Of a stretch of 64,000 nucleotides of DNA, positions 7,568 to 16,580 are shown one piece after another. A program made the position numbers and the translations under genes. Under the pieces are notes generated by a model. The model was not told the origin of the DNA. It worked only from the letters and a program-made list of their open reading frames with translations, and did not search any database. The number at the start of each line of letters is the position of its first letter. Positions within the stretch are counted from its first letter, which is position 1. Origin of the DNA: Chloroflexota bacterium (GTDB taxonomy: Bacteria; Chloroflexota; Anaerolineae; Anaerolineales; UBA11579); NCBI GenBank assembly GCA_013112575.1, contig JABFGG010000001.1, forward strand, positions 186,001 through 250,000, read 5' to 3'.

Positions 7568-8776
7568 ATGTCAGAAGAAATGAAAACCCTTGAATTCAGC
7601 CAGATGGTCAAGGCTACCCCGGAACAGGTCTACAATGCGATTACCAACCGCAATATCTTGCAAGGCTGGTTCAGCAATTTTGTAGAAAGCCAACCCCAGG
7701 AAAACGGGCGCTTTTATGCCTGGTGGGCCGAGGGCTATTACACCAGTGGTGTGTATACCCAGTTAAAGGAAAACGAGCACGTGGCCTACACCTGGCAGGG
7801 CCGCGGCGAACCGGGTGTCTCCAAGGTAGATATCAGCCTGGCGAAGCAAAACGGCGGCACCCAAGTTGAGGTCAAGCATAGTGAGTTGGGCGCCAACGGC
7901 GTGTGGGAAGAGGCCGTCAAAGGCTTGCAGGAAGGCTGGGAAGGGGCCATGGAGAACCTGCAATTCTTATTGGAAAAAGGCATTGATAAACGTTTGTATG
8001 AGCGCCCCTTTTTGGGGATCTTAATTGCCGGACTGGTCACGGATGAACAGGTCAAAGAGTTCGGGCTGCCGGAGAAAGCCGGCGTGGCCTTGAGTGGGGC
8101 TCTGGAAGGTACCGGGGCAGCTGAATTGGGCTTGCAGAACAATGACGTAGTTTACGAACTGGGGGGAGTGAAGCTAAAGATATTTAATGATTTCGCGGTG
8201 GCAGTGCAGGACAAAAAAGCTGAGGACATGATCGACATCGTATATTATCGTGACGGCGAGAAGATCAATGCGGAACTCAGGCTGTCACGCCGACCCTTTG
8301 CCGATGTACCCAATGACCCTAAGGAACTGGCCAAACAACTCGAAGAGCAGTATGCACAGATCGACAAAGAGCTTGATGCTGTATTAGAAGGCGTGAGTGA
8401 AGAGGAAGCCACCAAACGCCCCGAAGAAAAAGAATGGAGTGCCAAAGAGAACCTGGCGCACCTTTTATTGTCGGAACAGAGCAACTATATGTTCTTTAGT
8501 GCGCTGGTTGGCGGGCAACGACCGGGTGGTTTCTCTAATGACTTTGGTATGCACGCGGCGATAGCGGATAGCTACGCCAGTGTGGCCGATCTTGTGGCTG
8601 CATTGAAGAGCGCAGAACGTATCAGCGTACAGACCGTAGCATCCCTGCCCGAAGAATTCGTGGCTGATAAAGCCAAATATCATGGTCTGGCCCACGCGGC
8701 CCTCCTTGGTTTCGGGTCGCACCAGCGCGGCCATTTTGCCCAAATGCAAGCCGCAATCGAGGCTGTACGGAGCTAG
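7568..8776 (+). CDS. SRPBCC - PDZ-like - DinB fusion protein (first copy)
   Basis: 402 residues in three modules. Residues 1-140 are an AHSA1-type SRPBCC (START-like) hydrophobic-ligand domain with the family pattern TPEQVYNAITNRNILQGWFS and WEGAMENLQFLLEKG. Residues ~150-255 resemble a PDZ domain (GVALSGALEGTGAAELGLQNNDVVYELGGVKL, then IDIVYYRDGEKINAEL). Residues ~260-402 are a DinB/DUF664 four-helix domain (EWSAKENLAHLLLSEQ, HQRGHFAQM with metal-type His residues). Cytoplasmic, no signal peptide. AGGAGG ribosome site. A paralogue with the same order follows at once. DinB enzymes often transfer thiols; the substrate here is unknown. Confidence 0.8.
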   Translation: MSEEMKTLEFSQMVKATPEQVYNAITNRNILQGWFSNFVESQPQENGRFYAWWAEGYYTSGVYTQLKENEHVAYTWQGRGEPGVSKVDISLAKQNGGTQVEVKHSELGANGVWEEAVKGLQEGWEGAMENLQFLLEKGIDKRLYERPFLGILIAGLVTDEQVKEFGLPEKAGVALSGALEGTGAAELGLQNNDVVYELGGVKLKIFNDFAVAVQDKKAEDMIDIVYYRDGEKINAELRLSRRPFADVPNDPKELAKQLEEQYAQIDKELDAVLEGVSEEEATKRPEEKEWSAKENLAHLLLSEQSNYMFFSALVGGQRPGGFSNDFGMHAAIADSYASVADLVAALKSAERISVQTVASLPEEFVADKAKYHGLAHAALLGFGSHQRGHFAQMQAAIEAVRS

Positions 8777-8927
8777 ATATACAGTCCTCCTCCTGTGAAG
8801 TGGGGGAAGAGGCTGGACATTCCCTCTTCCCCTTGCTTAACTTGTGAGCTTGAGGCTCAGCAGATGTATAATCCACGCAATCTTGCCATTCCCAGAAAAT
8901 CAATGATGGCGTAACGTGGAGAAAGAC

Positions 8928-10154
8928 ATGGCCGCAAAAACCCAAACCCTACGCTTCGAACGCAGCATTGCTGCCCCCATCAACCAGGTCTACCAGGCCT
9001 TCACCAATAGCGTGTCCCTGCGCGAGTGGTTGAGCGACTCGGCCGAGTTCCAGGCCAAGCAGGACGGGGTGGTGTGCCTGTACTGGTACGATGGGCGTTT
9101 TGTGGTTGGCCGTTACACCAAACTGGAGAAGGACAAGCTGGTCAGGATGAACTGGCAAAGTTCCTTTGGCCCCCAGTCTGAGCAGATGGTGCAGGTAGAC
9201 TTCAAGAAAAATGGGGACCAAACGGCATTGACTCTGGCACACAGCGGCCTGGAAGCCGGTGAAAATGGCCAGGAGGATATCGCCAGCATCAAGAAAGATT
9301 GGGAAAGTAGCCTGGATAACCTCAAATCCGTGCTGGAAACGGGCATCGACCAGCGCCTGTTCAAGCGGCCGATGATCGGTATCCTGATCGACCGGCTGAT
9401 CAACGCGGAAATTGCTTCCAAAGAGGGGCTACCTGTAGATCATGGGCTCGAGTTGAGCGGCGTTATCGATGGCATGGGGGCTGCGGAGCTGAGCATGGGC
9501 GATGGCACGATCATCACCAGCCTGAACGACATCAAGATTACCAACTACCAGGATATCAGTGAGGCAATTGGCAACAAGCAGGCCGGGGATGTGGTATCGG
9601 CCACCTATTATATGAATGGCCAAGAGCATCAGGGAGAGTTGAAACTTTCCGCGCGCCCGCAGGCAGAAGTCCCCGCGACCCCCCAAGGCCTGGCAGAAAG
9701 CGCCACCCAGATCTACGGCAAGATCAATGACAAGCTGGATGAGCTGTTTCAAGGTGCATCTGCACAGGCAGCAGAACTTAAACCTGCTGTCGATGAGTGG
9801 AGTGCGCGGGAAGTTGTCGCCCACCTGATCGCCCATGAACAACACCTGGCTTATTGGGGCGCGGCGCTGGAAAGAGCCAAGGGGAGGGTGAGCTACAGCG
9901 CTAATAGTCATCAATTGGTTGCGGCGATTGCCAATGCTTACCCCAACATGGCGGCGCTGCGTGAGGGATTGGAACAGGCCCAAAAACAGAACGTGGCCTT
10001 CCTGGCCGGGTTACCGGTGGAGTTCGTAGCTCGCAAAGGCAGTTACCATCGCCTGGCGCAAAACTTTTTGGAAGAGAACAAACACCACGCCAAGGGTCAC
10101 TTCGACCAGATCGTTGCGGCCCTTGAAAATGCAAAGGAATCCATAGCGGGATAA
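8928..10154 (+). CDS. SRPBCC - PDZ-like - DinB fusion protein (second copy)
   Basis: 408 residues from ATG 8928 (GGAG six nt upstream; a GTG at 8916 is in frame but overlaps that site). Same three modules as its upstream neighbour: SRPBCC (RSIAAPINQVYQAFTNSVSLREWLS), PDZ-like (HGLELSGVIDGMGAAELSMGDGTIITSLNDIKI) and DinB (EWSAREVVAHLIAHEQ, NKHHAKGHFDQI). The two are clearly a tandem duplication that has diverged. The histidines of the DinB domain are kept, so a metal site is plausible in both. It is followed 47 nt later by an MFS exporter gene, consistent with one operon. Confidence 0.8.
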   Translation: MAAKTQTLRFERSIAAPINQVYQAFTNSVSLREWLSDSAEFQAKQDGVVCLYWYDGRFVVGRYTKLEKDKLVRMNWQSSFGPQSEQMVQVDFKKNGDQTALTLAHSGLEAGENGQEDIASIKKDWESSLDNLKSVLETGIDQRLFKRPMIGILIDRLINAEIASKEGLPVDHGLELSGVIDGMGAAELSMGDGTIITSLNDIKITNYQDISEAIGNKQAGDVVSATYYMNGQEHQGELKLSARPQAEVPATPQGLAESATQIYGKINDKLDELFQGASAQAAELKPAVDEWSAREVVAHLIAHEQHLAYWGAALERAKGRVSYSANSHQLVAAIANAYPNMAALREGLEQAQKQNVAFLAGLPVEFVARKGSYHRLAQNFLEENKHHAKGHFDQIVAALENAKESIAG

Positions 10155-10201
10155 ACCCAGGCAGCATCTCGCTGCGCCCGTTAGGTACTCAGAGGATAGA
10201 A

Positions 10202-11584
10202 ATGAATCTAAGACGCCCAACGGGCATGTTCGCTTTCACACTGGTCGTGATCGGCCAGATCATATCGCTGATGGGCAGTTCCATGACCATCTTTGCCCTC
10301 AGCATTTGGGCCTGGCAGGAAACAGGACAGGCCACCGCGCTGGCATTGGTGGCTTTCTTTGGCTTTGGCCCCACTGTTTTACTCAGCCCCATTGCCGGGG
10401 CACTGGTAGATCGCTGGGACCGCAAACTGGTCATGATGCTCAGCGACCTGGGAGCGGGGCTGGCTACCATTGGCATATTGTTCCTGTTCATTTCCGATGA
10501 CTTGCAAATCTGGCATTTGTACGTGGCCAACGGCATTGCCGGAGCTTTCCAGGCTTTCCAATGGCCGGCCTATTCAGCGGCGATTACTACGATGGTGCCC
10601 AAAGAACAATATGGCCGCGCCAATGGCATGATGTCCATCGCGCAGCCAGCCTCGAACATCTTCGGCCCTTTGCTGGCGGCGGGACTTATCGGGGTGATTG
10701 GCATCGATGGCATCATGTGGATCGATATCGTCAGCTTCTCTGCAGCCATTGGTGTTTTGTTGTGGGTCTTCATACCAAATCCGGAACGTACAGAGGAAGG
10801 ACAGGAAGGCAGCGGCAGCCTGTGGAAGGAGTCCTTATACGGCTTCCGCTATATCCTGCAACGGCCCCCGCTTTTCTGGCTGCAAATGATCTTCTTTTTC
10901 CTTAATTTTACAGGCTCGATCTCCTTTGTGTTGGTCACGCCCATGGTACTGGCGCGCACAGGCAACAACGAGATCATCCTGGGGACAGTTATGTCATTGG
11001 GTTCGATCGGGGGTTTATTAGGTGGTCTGGCGATGTCTGCCTGGGGTGGTCCCAAACGCCGTATCCATGGTGTGCTGTTAGGGATGTTGTTCTCCAGTTT
11101 GCTGGGACAAATGGCAATGGGTTTGCCCTTTGGCTTGTGGGCTTGGGGCTTTGGCAGCTTCATGACCTTTTTCATGATCATGATCCTGAATGGCTCGAAC
11201 CAGGCTATCTGGCAATCCAAGGTCGCACCGGATGTGCAGGGTCGTGTGTTTGCTGTACGTCGACTGATCGCACAGGCCGTGGGACCGATTGCCATGCTGC
11301 TGGGCGGCCCGGCGGCAGACGCTATCTTTGAGCCGGCCATGGCGGAAGGCGGTTCTCTGGCAGGGACCTTTGGCTGGCTGGTGGGGACCGGTCCAGGTGC
11401 TGGGATGGGATTGATGTTCGTGCTGTTTGGCGGATTGGGGGTGCTTATCTCCCTATCCGGGTACGTGGTGCCCATCGTGCGCAACGTCGAGGATGTTTTG
11501 CCTGACCACGATTATGACCCTGCAGCTGTGGCACCACAGGAGGGATCCGAGGAAGCTGCCCTGGCTTCGGAAGGAGTCAGCTAA
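10202..11584 (+). CDS. MFS transporter, MFS_3/EntS-like exporter
   Basis: 460 residues with about 12 hydrophobic segments; the loop 2-3 signature is AGALVDRWDRKLVMMLSD and an acidic tail ends the protein. This pattern is that of the MFS_3 group, which includes the enterobactin exporter EntS and macrolide exporters. AGAGGA precedes the start. Position after two ligand-binding SRPBCC proteins and before an ArsR regulator suggests export of a small hydrophobic compound. The substrate is unknown. Confidence 0.85.
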   Translation: MNLRRPTGMFAFTLVVIGQIISLMGSSMTIFALSIWAWQETGQATALALVAFFGFGPTVLLSPIAGALVDRWDRKLVMMLSDLGAGLATIGILFLFISDDLQIWHLYVANGIAGAFQAFQWPAYSAAITTMVPKEQYGRANGMMSIAQPASNIFGPLLAAGLIGVIGIDGIMWIDIVSFSAAIGVLLWVFIPNPERTEEGQEGSGSLWKESLYGFRYILQRPPLFWLQMIFFFLNFTGSISFVLVTPMVLARTGNNEIILGTVMSLGSIGGLLGGLAMSAWGGPKRRIHGVLLGMLFSSLLGQMAMGLPFGLWAWGFGSFMTFFMIMILNGSNQAIWQSKVAPDVQGRVFAVRRLIAQAVGPIAMLLGGPAADAIFEPAMAEGGSLAGTFGWLVGTGPGAGMGLMFVLFGGLGVLISLSGYVVPIVRNVEDVLPDHDYDPAAVAPQEGSEEAALASEGVS

Positions 11585-11643
11585 CCGACAAAAGTGTTGG
11601 GAATGCTGCGAACAGCTTCCTGCCCACTTACGGTAAAATCCTT

Positions 11644-11663
11644 ATTTAGATGATTATCTAAAT
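11644..11663. promoter_or_regulatory. Operator ATTTAGAT-GATT-ATCTAAAT before the ArsR gene
   Basis: A perfect inverted repeat with 8-nt arms and a 4-nt spacer lies just upstream of the ArsR-family gene and just downstream of a TAAAAT -10-like box. Its inner arms match the operator at 6162-6177. This fits autoregulation by the gene product. Confidence 0.7.
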
Positions 11664-11677
11664 GCTTGGAGCCCAAT

Positions 11678-12802
11678 ATGTCCGACGATAGCTCGAACTC
11701 CCCCATTGAAATCAGCTTTGAAGTTGGCTCTGCCTACGACTTCTTCGCCAGTTTGCACGTGTTGCACAATCCGGGCGAGTTTGGGTTGCGGGGGGCTTGG
11801 GCAGCGGGGGTACGTTCTCGGTTATCACAGGAACAACGCGACCTATTAGAAGAGGCCTTCAAGCATATATTTATGCCGCGTGACTGGATCATGGCTTTGC
11901 CAGAACCCAAAGATGCGGACGCCGTTTTGGCTGCCCTGGGGCAGATTCCCGCGGAGAAGCGTGTGCTGGAACTGGTGGTTGGCTCGGAAATGGAAGAAGG
12001 CGCAGAGTTCATTCAGAAGGTTGCAGATAAGGGCAGTTGGACCCCGGCAGACCGTGATGAAGTCATGGAAGGCTTCAAGAAGTACGGAGAAAAGATCACC
12101 AACAAGAAGATCGAAAGCATGCTGGACTTCTGGATAAAAGCGCCTTCTTTAGGGGAGCCTTTGCTGGAGGCTTTGCAAGCTTATCAAGAAGTATTTTTTG
12201 CGCAAGAGGAAAAACGTATCCTGCCCAGGTTGGAGGAGGCCGTGCGCCAGGCACGTGCGCGTAGCCAGGAACTGACCCCAAAGGAATTGCTGAGTGAGCT
12301 TTCGCGTGGCCTTACTTTTGAAAAGCTGGAAGGTGTAGAAGAGCTGGTTTTGATCCCCTCTTTCTGGATCACGCCATTAATTGTGGAGGGCAAGCTCACT
12401 AAAAAGAAACGCAGCCTGATGTTCGGCGCGCGCCGCACCGAGGATTCGCTGGTGCCGGGCGAGGTGGTGCCAGACCAGATCCTGCTGACACTCAAAGCTC
12501 TGGCAGACCCTACGCGTTTGCGCATCTTGCGTTACCTGGCCCAGGAGACATTGACACCTGCCGAGTTGGCACGCCGCCTACGCCTGCGGGCACCCACGGT
12601 GACCCACCATTTGCATGCCCTGCGCTTGGCAGAGCTGGTGAGTTTTTCTGCGAAGAACAAGCAGGAACGATTGTATGCGGCGCGCATGGATGCACTCAAC
12701 GCTACTTATGCAGCACTCAATCGTTTCCTGGAATCGGCCCCGCTCGATGAAAGCCAAAACCCGGCTGGGGAAGAAGTCTTCGAGCGCGGCCAGGTATGGT
12801 GA
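11678..12802 (+). CDS. ArsR-family transcriptional regulator with large N-terminal domain
   Basis: 374 residues from ATG 11678 (GGAG seven nt upstream; TTG 11666 is unlikely). The last ~90 residues are a winged helix-turn-helix of ArsR type: LKALADPTRLRILRYLAQETLTPAELARRLRLRAPTVTHHLHALRLAELV. The first ~270 residues are a helical ligand- or protein-binding domain resembling the N-terminal domain of other long ArsR proteins. No metal-binding CxC is seen, so it is unlikely to be a metal sensor. A palindromic operator at its own promoter recurs at the aldo/keto reductase promoter, so it likely represses both. An MFS gene follows 41 nt later. Confidence 0.85.
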   Translation: MSDDSSNSPIEISFEVGSAYDFFASLHVLHNPGEFGLRGAWAAGVRSRLSQEQRDLLEEAFKHIFMPRDWIMALPEPKDADAVLAALGQIPAEKRVLELVVGSEMEEGAEFIQKVADKGSWTPADRDEVMEGFKKYGEKITNKKIESMLDFWIKAPSLGEPLLEALQAYQEVFFAQEEKRILPRLEEAVRQARARSQELTPKELLSELSRGLTFEKLEGVEELVLIPSFWITPLIVEGKLTKKKRSLMFGARRTEDSLVPGEVVPDQILLTLKALADPTRLRILRYLAQETLTPAELARRLRLRAPTVTHHLHALRLAELVSFSAKNKQERLYAARMDALNATYAALNRFLESAPLDESQNPAGEEVFERGQVW

Positions 12803-12843
12803 TAAAAAATTAGAGGGGGCTGTAATTAGATTAAAGGTTAAGA

Positions 12844-14121
12844 ATGACTGACTCAAAAAATAGTGGCTCTGTATTGAGCAATTACGCCGAGCGCGTACGC
12901 GCGTTTACACCCAATGCACGGTTTTACTTGTTAAGCGTGCTGCTGGCAGGCGCACTGATGGGTGTATTCCGCCTGCTGTTCAATTTCTTCGTGCTGAGCC
13001 TGGGCTTTAACGAAGCATTGATCGGCAACCTGATCACCGTGACGAACTTCAGCGCGTTGATCGTAGCCTTGCCGATGGGTTATCTGGTCGACATTGTGGG
13101 GCACAAGCGCAGTCTCGTGGCGCGCACCATCCTGCTGGCTTTTTCAATCGCGGTGATGGCGATCTGGCCGACCGTGGCGGTGTTCTATGTGATGAACGCC
13201 TTATTCGGATTGGCGATGAGCCTTGGGCAGGTCACCATGGGGCCGTTCATGATGGCCAATAGCGGTGAAGAAGAACGCACCTACCTCTTCAGTATCGGCC
13301 AGGGCTTGCAGATGTCATCAGTGTTTGTGGGCAATTGGCTGGGCGGCTATCTGCCCGGCTGGATCGGGCTATATCGCAACGTAGAGGCGACCAGTGCGCC
13401 GGCCTATGCGGGGGCATTGTTGGTGATCGCTGTAGTGGGGCTGCTGGCCGTCATCCCCCTACTCTTCCTCAAAAGGCAGTATAAAGCTGGGGAAGAGGAG
13501 CGCCAGGGTTTTGCCCCCTTCGAATATGTGAAAAACAATCCACGCCAGATGCTGCGCGTTTTCCTACCGCTGCTATTTGTTTCTGTGGGTGCGGGCTTGT
13601 TCGTGCCGTTCATGAACGTGTTCTTCCGCGTGGTACATAACCAGCCTGACCCTGTCATCGGTTCGTTAATGGCCTGGGGCTCGCTGGCCATGGGGGTGGG
13701 TTTGCTCATCGCACCGCCCCTCTCAGACCGCCTGGGGAAGATACGGCTTGTACTGTTGACACAGGGTTTGTCGATTCCCTTCATGGTCTTGCTGGGCTTT
13801 GCACCGTGGTTTGCGATCAGTGCTTTTGCATACTACGTACGTATGGGCTTGATGAACATGAGCAACCCTATCTACCAGAACTTTGTACTGGAGAAGGTGG
13901 ACGCGAACTCACGCGCAACGGTAGCTAGCCTGTACAGTATGGTGTGGTCGTTTGGACGTGCTTTCAGCCCGGCGATCAGTGGTGTGTGGCAGGTACAATA
14001 TGGTTTTGGGCTGCCGTTTGCGGTTGCCATCGTTTTATATGCCTGTGCGATAACTTTATACTGGGTCTTTTTTATCCGTAACCCTCAGAAACAACCCCTT
14101 CCTGCTGTCGTTGGCGACTAA
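12844..14121 (+). CDS. MFS transporter
   Basis: 425 residues, 12 predicted membrane segments. The loop 2-3 motif is MGYLVDIVGHKRSLVART, a relaxed form of the MFS GxLaDrxGrkr motif, and the second-half equivalent is PPLSDRLGKIRLV. It follows the ArsR gene in the same direction with AAAGG before the start; a single TTAGAT half-site (12826-12831) lies upstream, so it may belong to the ArsR regulon. Substrate unknown. Confidence 0.83.
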   Translation: MTDSKNSGSVLSNYAERVRAFTPNARFYLLSVLLAGALMGVFRLLFNFFVLSLGFNEALIGNLITVTNFSALIVALPMGYLVDIVGHKRSLVARTILLAFSIAVMAIWPTVAVFYVMNALFGLAMSLGQVTMGPFMMANSGEEERTYLFSIGQGLQMSSVFVGNWLGGYLPGWIGLYRNVEATSAPAYAGALLVIAVVGLLAVIPLLFLKRQYKAGEEERQGFAPFEYVKNNPRQMLRVFLPLLFVSVGAGLFVPFMNVFFRVVHNQPDPVIGSLMAWGSLAMGVGLLIAPPLSDRLGKIRLVLLTQGLSIPFMVLLGFAPWFAISAFAYYVRMGLMNMSNPIYQNFVLEKVDANSRATVASLYSMVWSFGRAFSPAISGVWQVQYGFGLPFAVAIVLYACAITLYWVFFIRNPQKQPLPAVVGD

Positions 14122-14153
14122 TACTTTATTGACAGAACACTAGTTTCACTCGC

Positions 14154-14167
14154 TGAGTAGCTACTCA
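14154..14167. repeat. 14-bp perfect palindrome upstream of the FHA gene
   Basis: TGAGTAG meets CTACTCA without a spacer, 46 nt upstream of the FHA start codon. There is no T tract. A regulator site is possible, and it could also mark the end of the MFS transcript. Confidence 0.4.
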
Positions 14168-14212
14168 TATTATTATGTTCAATAATGGATATAATGGGCA
14201 GTAATTATTGTT

Positions 14213-14773
14213 ATGGCAAGAAGAAAGAAGAAAATGATCTCCCCTAAGACTATCCCGGTTGATGACAGCCAGCCCATTGACGCGTCGAAAGAAGAGACGC
14301 CTAAACTGGATAAAAACGGTTTGTCGCAAGCTGAAGCCGCGGCTATCGAGAAAAGCGCTGAGAAAGAGACGGTAGAAGAGGGTGGGAAGCAGGCCGAAGA
14401 AGAGGCGAAAAAGACATACTTCGCGCCGACAACCGATATCCTGCACCCGCCTGGGAAGGCCTATTTGCAGGTCAATCGCAATGATTTCATCACGATGCGC
14501 GATTCGGATATGTATGATGTGGGACGCCTGGACCCCGGCAATGACTGGTTACCAGCAGTTGACTTGACCCCTTACGGTGGTGAGACTGGGGGCGTTTCGC
14601 GCCAGCATGGCCGTTTCCTTTACCGCGACGGGCAATTTAGCGTGGAAGATATGGGCAGCACCAATGGCACCTTCGTGAATGATAAAAAGATCGCGGCGCG
14701 CAAGAAGTTCAAAGTTAATACTGGCGACCGCATCCGCTTTGGCCGTGTCACGGTCATCTTCCACATTATTTAG
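14213..14773 (+). CDS. FHA-domain protein
   Basis: 186 residues. The first ~75 are charged and low-complexity with Glu/Lys/Ala repeats, likely a disordered or coiled linker. The FHA domain follows at ~80-186, with YDVGRLDPGNDWLP, GVSRQHGRF and VEDMGSTNGTFVN as phosphothreonine-binding motifs. A TATAAT box at 14190-14195 and no Shine-Dalgarno suggest a very short leader. Like the FHA protein at 928-1581 it probably reads Ser/Thr kinase signals; the N-terminal region has threonines that could be kinase targets. Confidence 0.82.
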   Translation: MARRKKKMISPKTIPVDDSQPIDASKEETPKLDKNGLSQAEAAAIEKSAEKETVEEGGKQAEEEAKKTYFAPTTDILHPPGKAYLQVNRNDFITMRDSDMYDVGRLDPGNDWLPAVDLTPYGGETGGVSRQHGRFLYRDGQFSVEDMGSTNGTFVNDKKIAARKKFKVNTGDRIRFGRVTVIFHII

Positions 14774-14796
14774 TCAGTAGATTTTCAGGTTGTAAA

Positions 14797-15093
14797 TTAG
14801 CCGGGGTTATACACTGCCAGGGCCCGCGCCAAGACAGCGATGAGGGTGAACCAGATGGCGGTCAAGATGCTCCAGGTAACCATCACATCAACTATTTCCG
14901 CATCGCGGGCACGTTGCCATCCCAGAACAAGGGTATAGACCCAGCGCCAGCTGCGCTTTCTGCCTGAGCCCTCTACTTTCTCTTCACCAAGTTTGGTGAG
15001 CTGGCGGGCCACATAGATCTGGAAGCCCCAAAGTACAGCTCCAAGAATAAGCACAAATAGGAAAAGAAGCAAAATAATAGTTTCTTCAGTCAT
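14797..15093 (-). CDS. Small two-helix membrane protein, unknown
   Basis: 98 residues with a hydrophobic N-terminal segment (ILLLFLFVLILGAVLWGFQIYVA), a short basic loop (GSGRKRSWRW) and a second hydrophobic segment near the C-terminus (WSILTAIWFTLIAVLARAL). The start has a strong GGAGG ribosome site. It converges with the FHA gene and diverges from an MFS gene. No domain is recognised. Confidence 0.65.
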   Translation of the reverse strand: MTEETIILLLFLFVLILGAVLWGFQIYVARQLTKLGEEKVEGSGRKRSWRWVYTLVLGWQRARDAEIVDVMVTWSILTAIWFTLIAVLARALAVYNPG

Positions 15094-15213
15094 GCTAGGT
15101 CCTCCTAAGTAACGACTGATATCTTAGTTATACGAAAAGTAAGTGTTCAAGTCAATGTACAGTGCCGATGATACAATCCCCCGCAGGCCTCAAATCAATC
15201 CACTTGTAAAATC

Positions 15214-16476
15214 ATGACCTTCAAACGCATCTACCCCATCCTGCTGATCGTATTCACCAATTTGCTGGGTGCAGGCGTGATCCTGCCTGTGTTGCCGATC
15301 TATGCTGTGGGCCAGATGGGAGCCACGGCACAGCAGGCGGCCTTGCTGGGGACGGCCTTTTTTGCGGCACAGTTCCTCTCGGCCCCCTGGCTCGGACGCC
15401 TCTCCGACCAGTATGGCCGCCGGCCGGTGTTGCTGGTCAGCCAACTGGGGACGGTGCTGTCCTTTGTATTATTCATCGTGGCCGGCCCGGTGGGCCTCTG
15501 GCTGGATGGATTGGGCATTAACTTCGGAGTGACAGGCGGACTGGTAATGCTCTTTGTGGCGCGCATTTTGGATGGGCTAACCGGTGGCAATATCACGGCC
15601 GCGAGAGCTTATCTCAGTGATGTGACCGGACCGGAAGAACGTGCCAGCAGCATGGGCTACCTCAGCGCGGCCTTTGGGGCAGGCTTCACCTTTGGCCCAG
15701 TGTTTGGCGGCTTGTTGGGGACCTATGGGCCGGTGGTGCCTTTCATCGGGGCAGCTATCATCACAGCGGGGACATTCCTGCTGACTTTCTTTACGCTGGA
15801 CGAATCACACCCGCCAGAATCACGAGGGGTTGCAAACGCTCAAGAGACTGAGCGTTTGCCCCTACGGCAAATATTCTCCAACCGTCCTCTATTCCTGGTG
15901 ATCCTCACCGGCTTTCTGGGAACCGTGGCTTTTGCCGCCATCCCACCAACCTTTGCCTTGTACGTTGACCAGGTAGTATTTGCCGATGTGGTCGACCGCG
16001 CCACCATCCCGCGCAATATCGGCTTGATGTTTGCCTTTCTGGGAGTAGCTACGGTGCTTACCCAGGCTGTATTCTACCGGCCGCTGGTCAAATGGCTGCG
16101 AGAGCGCAAGATGATCGTGTTTGGGCAGATCATATTTATGTTGAGCGTGCTGTCGATCGGTTTCATCACCAATCCTATTTTGCTAACCTTAATGATGGCA
16201 CCCTTTGCACTTGGTCGGGGTGTAACTGACCCGACCTTGCAGGCGCTGGTGACGCGCTTTGGGGATGAAAAAGCGCAGGGGCAGATGCTGGGGTTATTCC
16301 AATCGGTGATTAGCCTGGCGATGATCTTTGGGCCGGTGTGGGCGGGCTGGATCTACCAGAACATTGGCCCCAGCGAGACATACATTGCCAGTGGTCTACT
16401 TGTATCTGGGGGCATCTTTACGTCACTGCTGCTGTTGCGTGAGCGTAGCCTGGACGTGGTGCCGCAAGCAACATAA
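15214..16476 (+). CDS. MFS transporter, TetA-like, with an in-frame repeat insertion
   Basis: 420 residues, 12 membrane segments. The loop 2-3 motif LGRLSDQYGRRPVLL and the ARAYLSDVTGPEERASSMGYLSAAFGAGFTFGP segment (motif C region) place it with the drug/proton antiporters of the TetA type. The central cytoplasmic loop (residues ~204-218, RGVANAQETERLPLR) is encoded by a palindromic element (15825-15865) of a type also found in intergenic DNA here. Its frame is kept open, so the protein is probably functional. The drug or substrate is unknown. Confidence 0.85.
   Translation: MTFKRIYPILLIVFTNLLGAGVILPVLPIYAVGQMGATAQQAALLGTAFFAAQFLSAPWLGRLSDQYGRRPVLLVSQLGTVLSFVLFIVAGPVGLWLDGLGINFGVTGGLVMLFVARILDGLTGGNITAARAYLSDVTGPEERASSMGYLSAAFGAGFTFGPVFGGLLGTYGPVVPFIGAAIITAGTFLLTFFTLDESHPPESRGVANAQETERLPLRQIFSNRPLFLVILTGFLGTVAFAAIPPTFALYVDQVVFADVVDRATIPRNIGLMFAFLGVATVLTQAVFYRPLVKWLRERKMIVFGQIIFMLSVLSIGFITNPILLTLMMAPFALGRGVTDPTLQALVTRFGDEKAQGQMLGLFQSVISLAMIFGPVWAGWIYQNIGPSETYIASGLLVSGGIFTSLLLLRERSLDVVPQAT
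15825..15865. repeat. Palindromic interspersed repeat inside the MFS gene
   Basis: AGGGG + TTG + CAAACGCTCA pairs with TGAGCGTTTG + CCCCT around an AGAGAC loop. The AGGGG...CCCCTAC ends match two intergenic palindromes (16495 and 34646). In the gene it encodes part of the loop between the two halves of the transporter. Confidence 0.6.
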
Positions 16477-16494
16477 AAACCTAAACTAATTTGA

Positions 16495-16536
16495 AGGGCG
16501 ACCGGCAACTTGAACACAGTTCAGGCGTCGCCCTAC
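16495..16536. repeat. Palindromic interspersed repeat, GGGCGACC type
   Basis: AGGGCGAC (16495-16502) pairs with GTCGCCCT (16527-16534), with an inner TGAAC/GTTCA stem. It follows the MFS stop codon. The outer arms match the element at 34646-34690. Confidence 0.6.
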
Positions 16537-16580
16537 ACGAAGACGGAATTCTAATCTAATTAGCTAATAGGACAGGCGAA

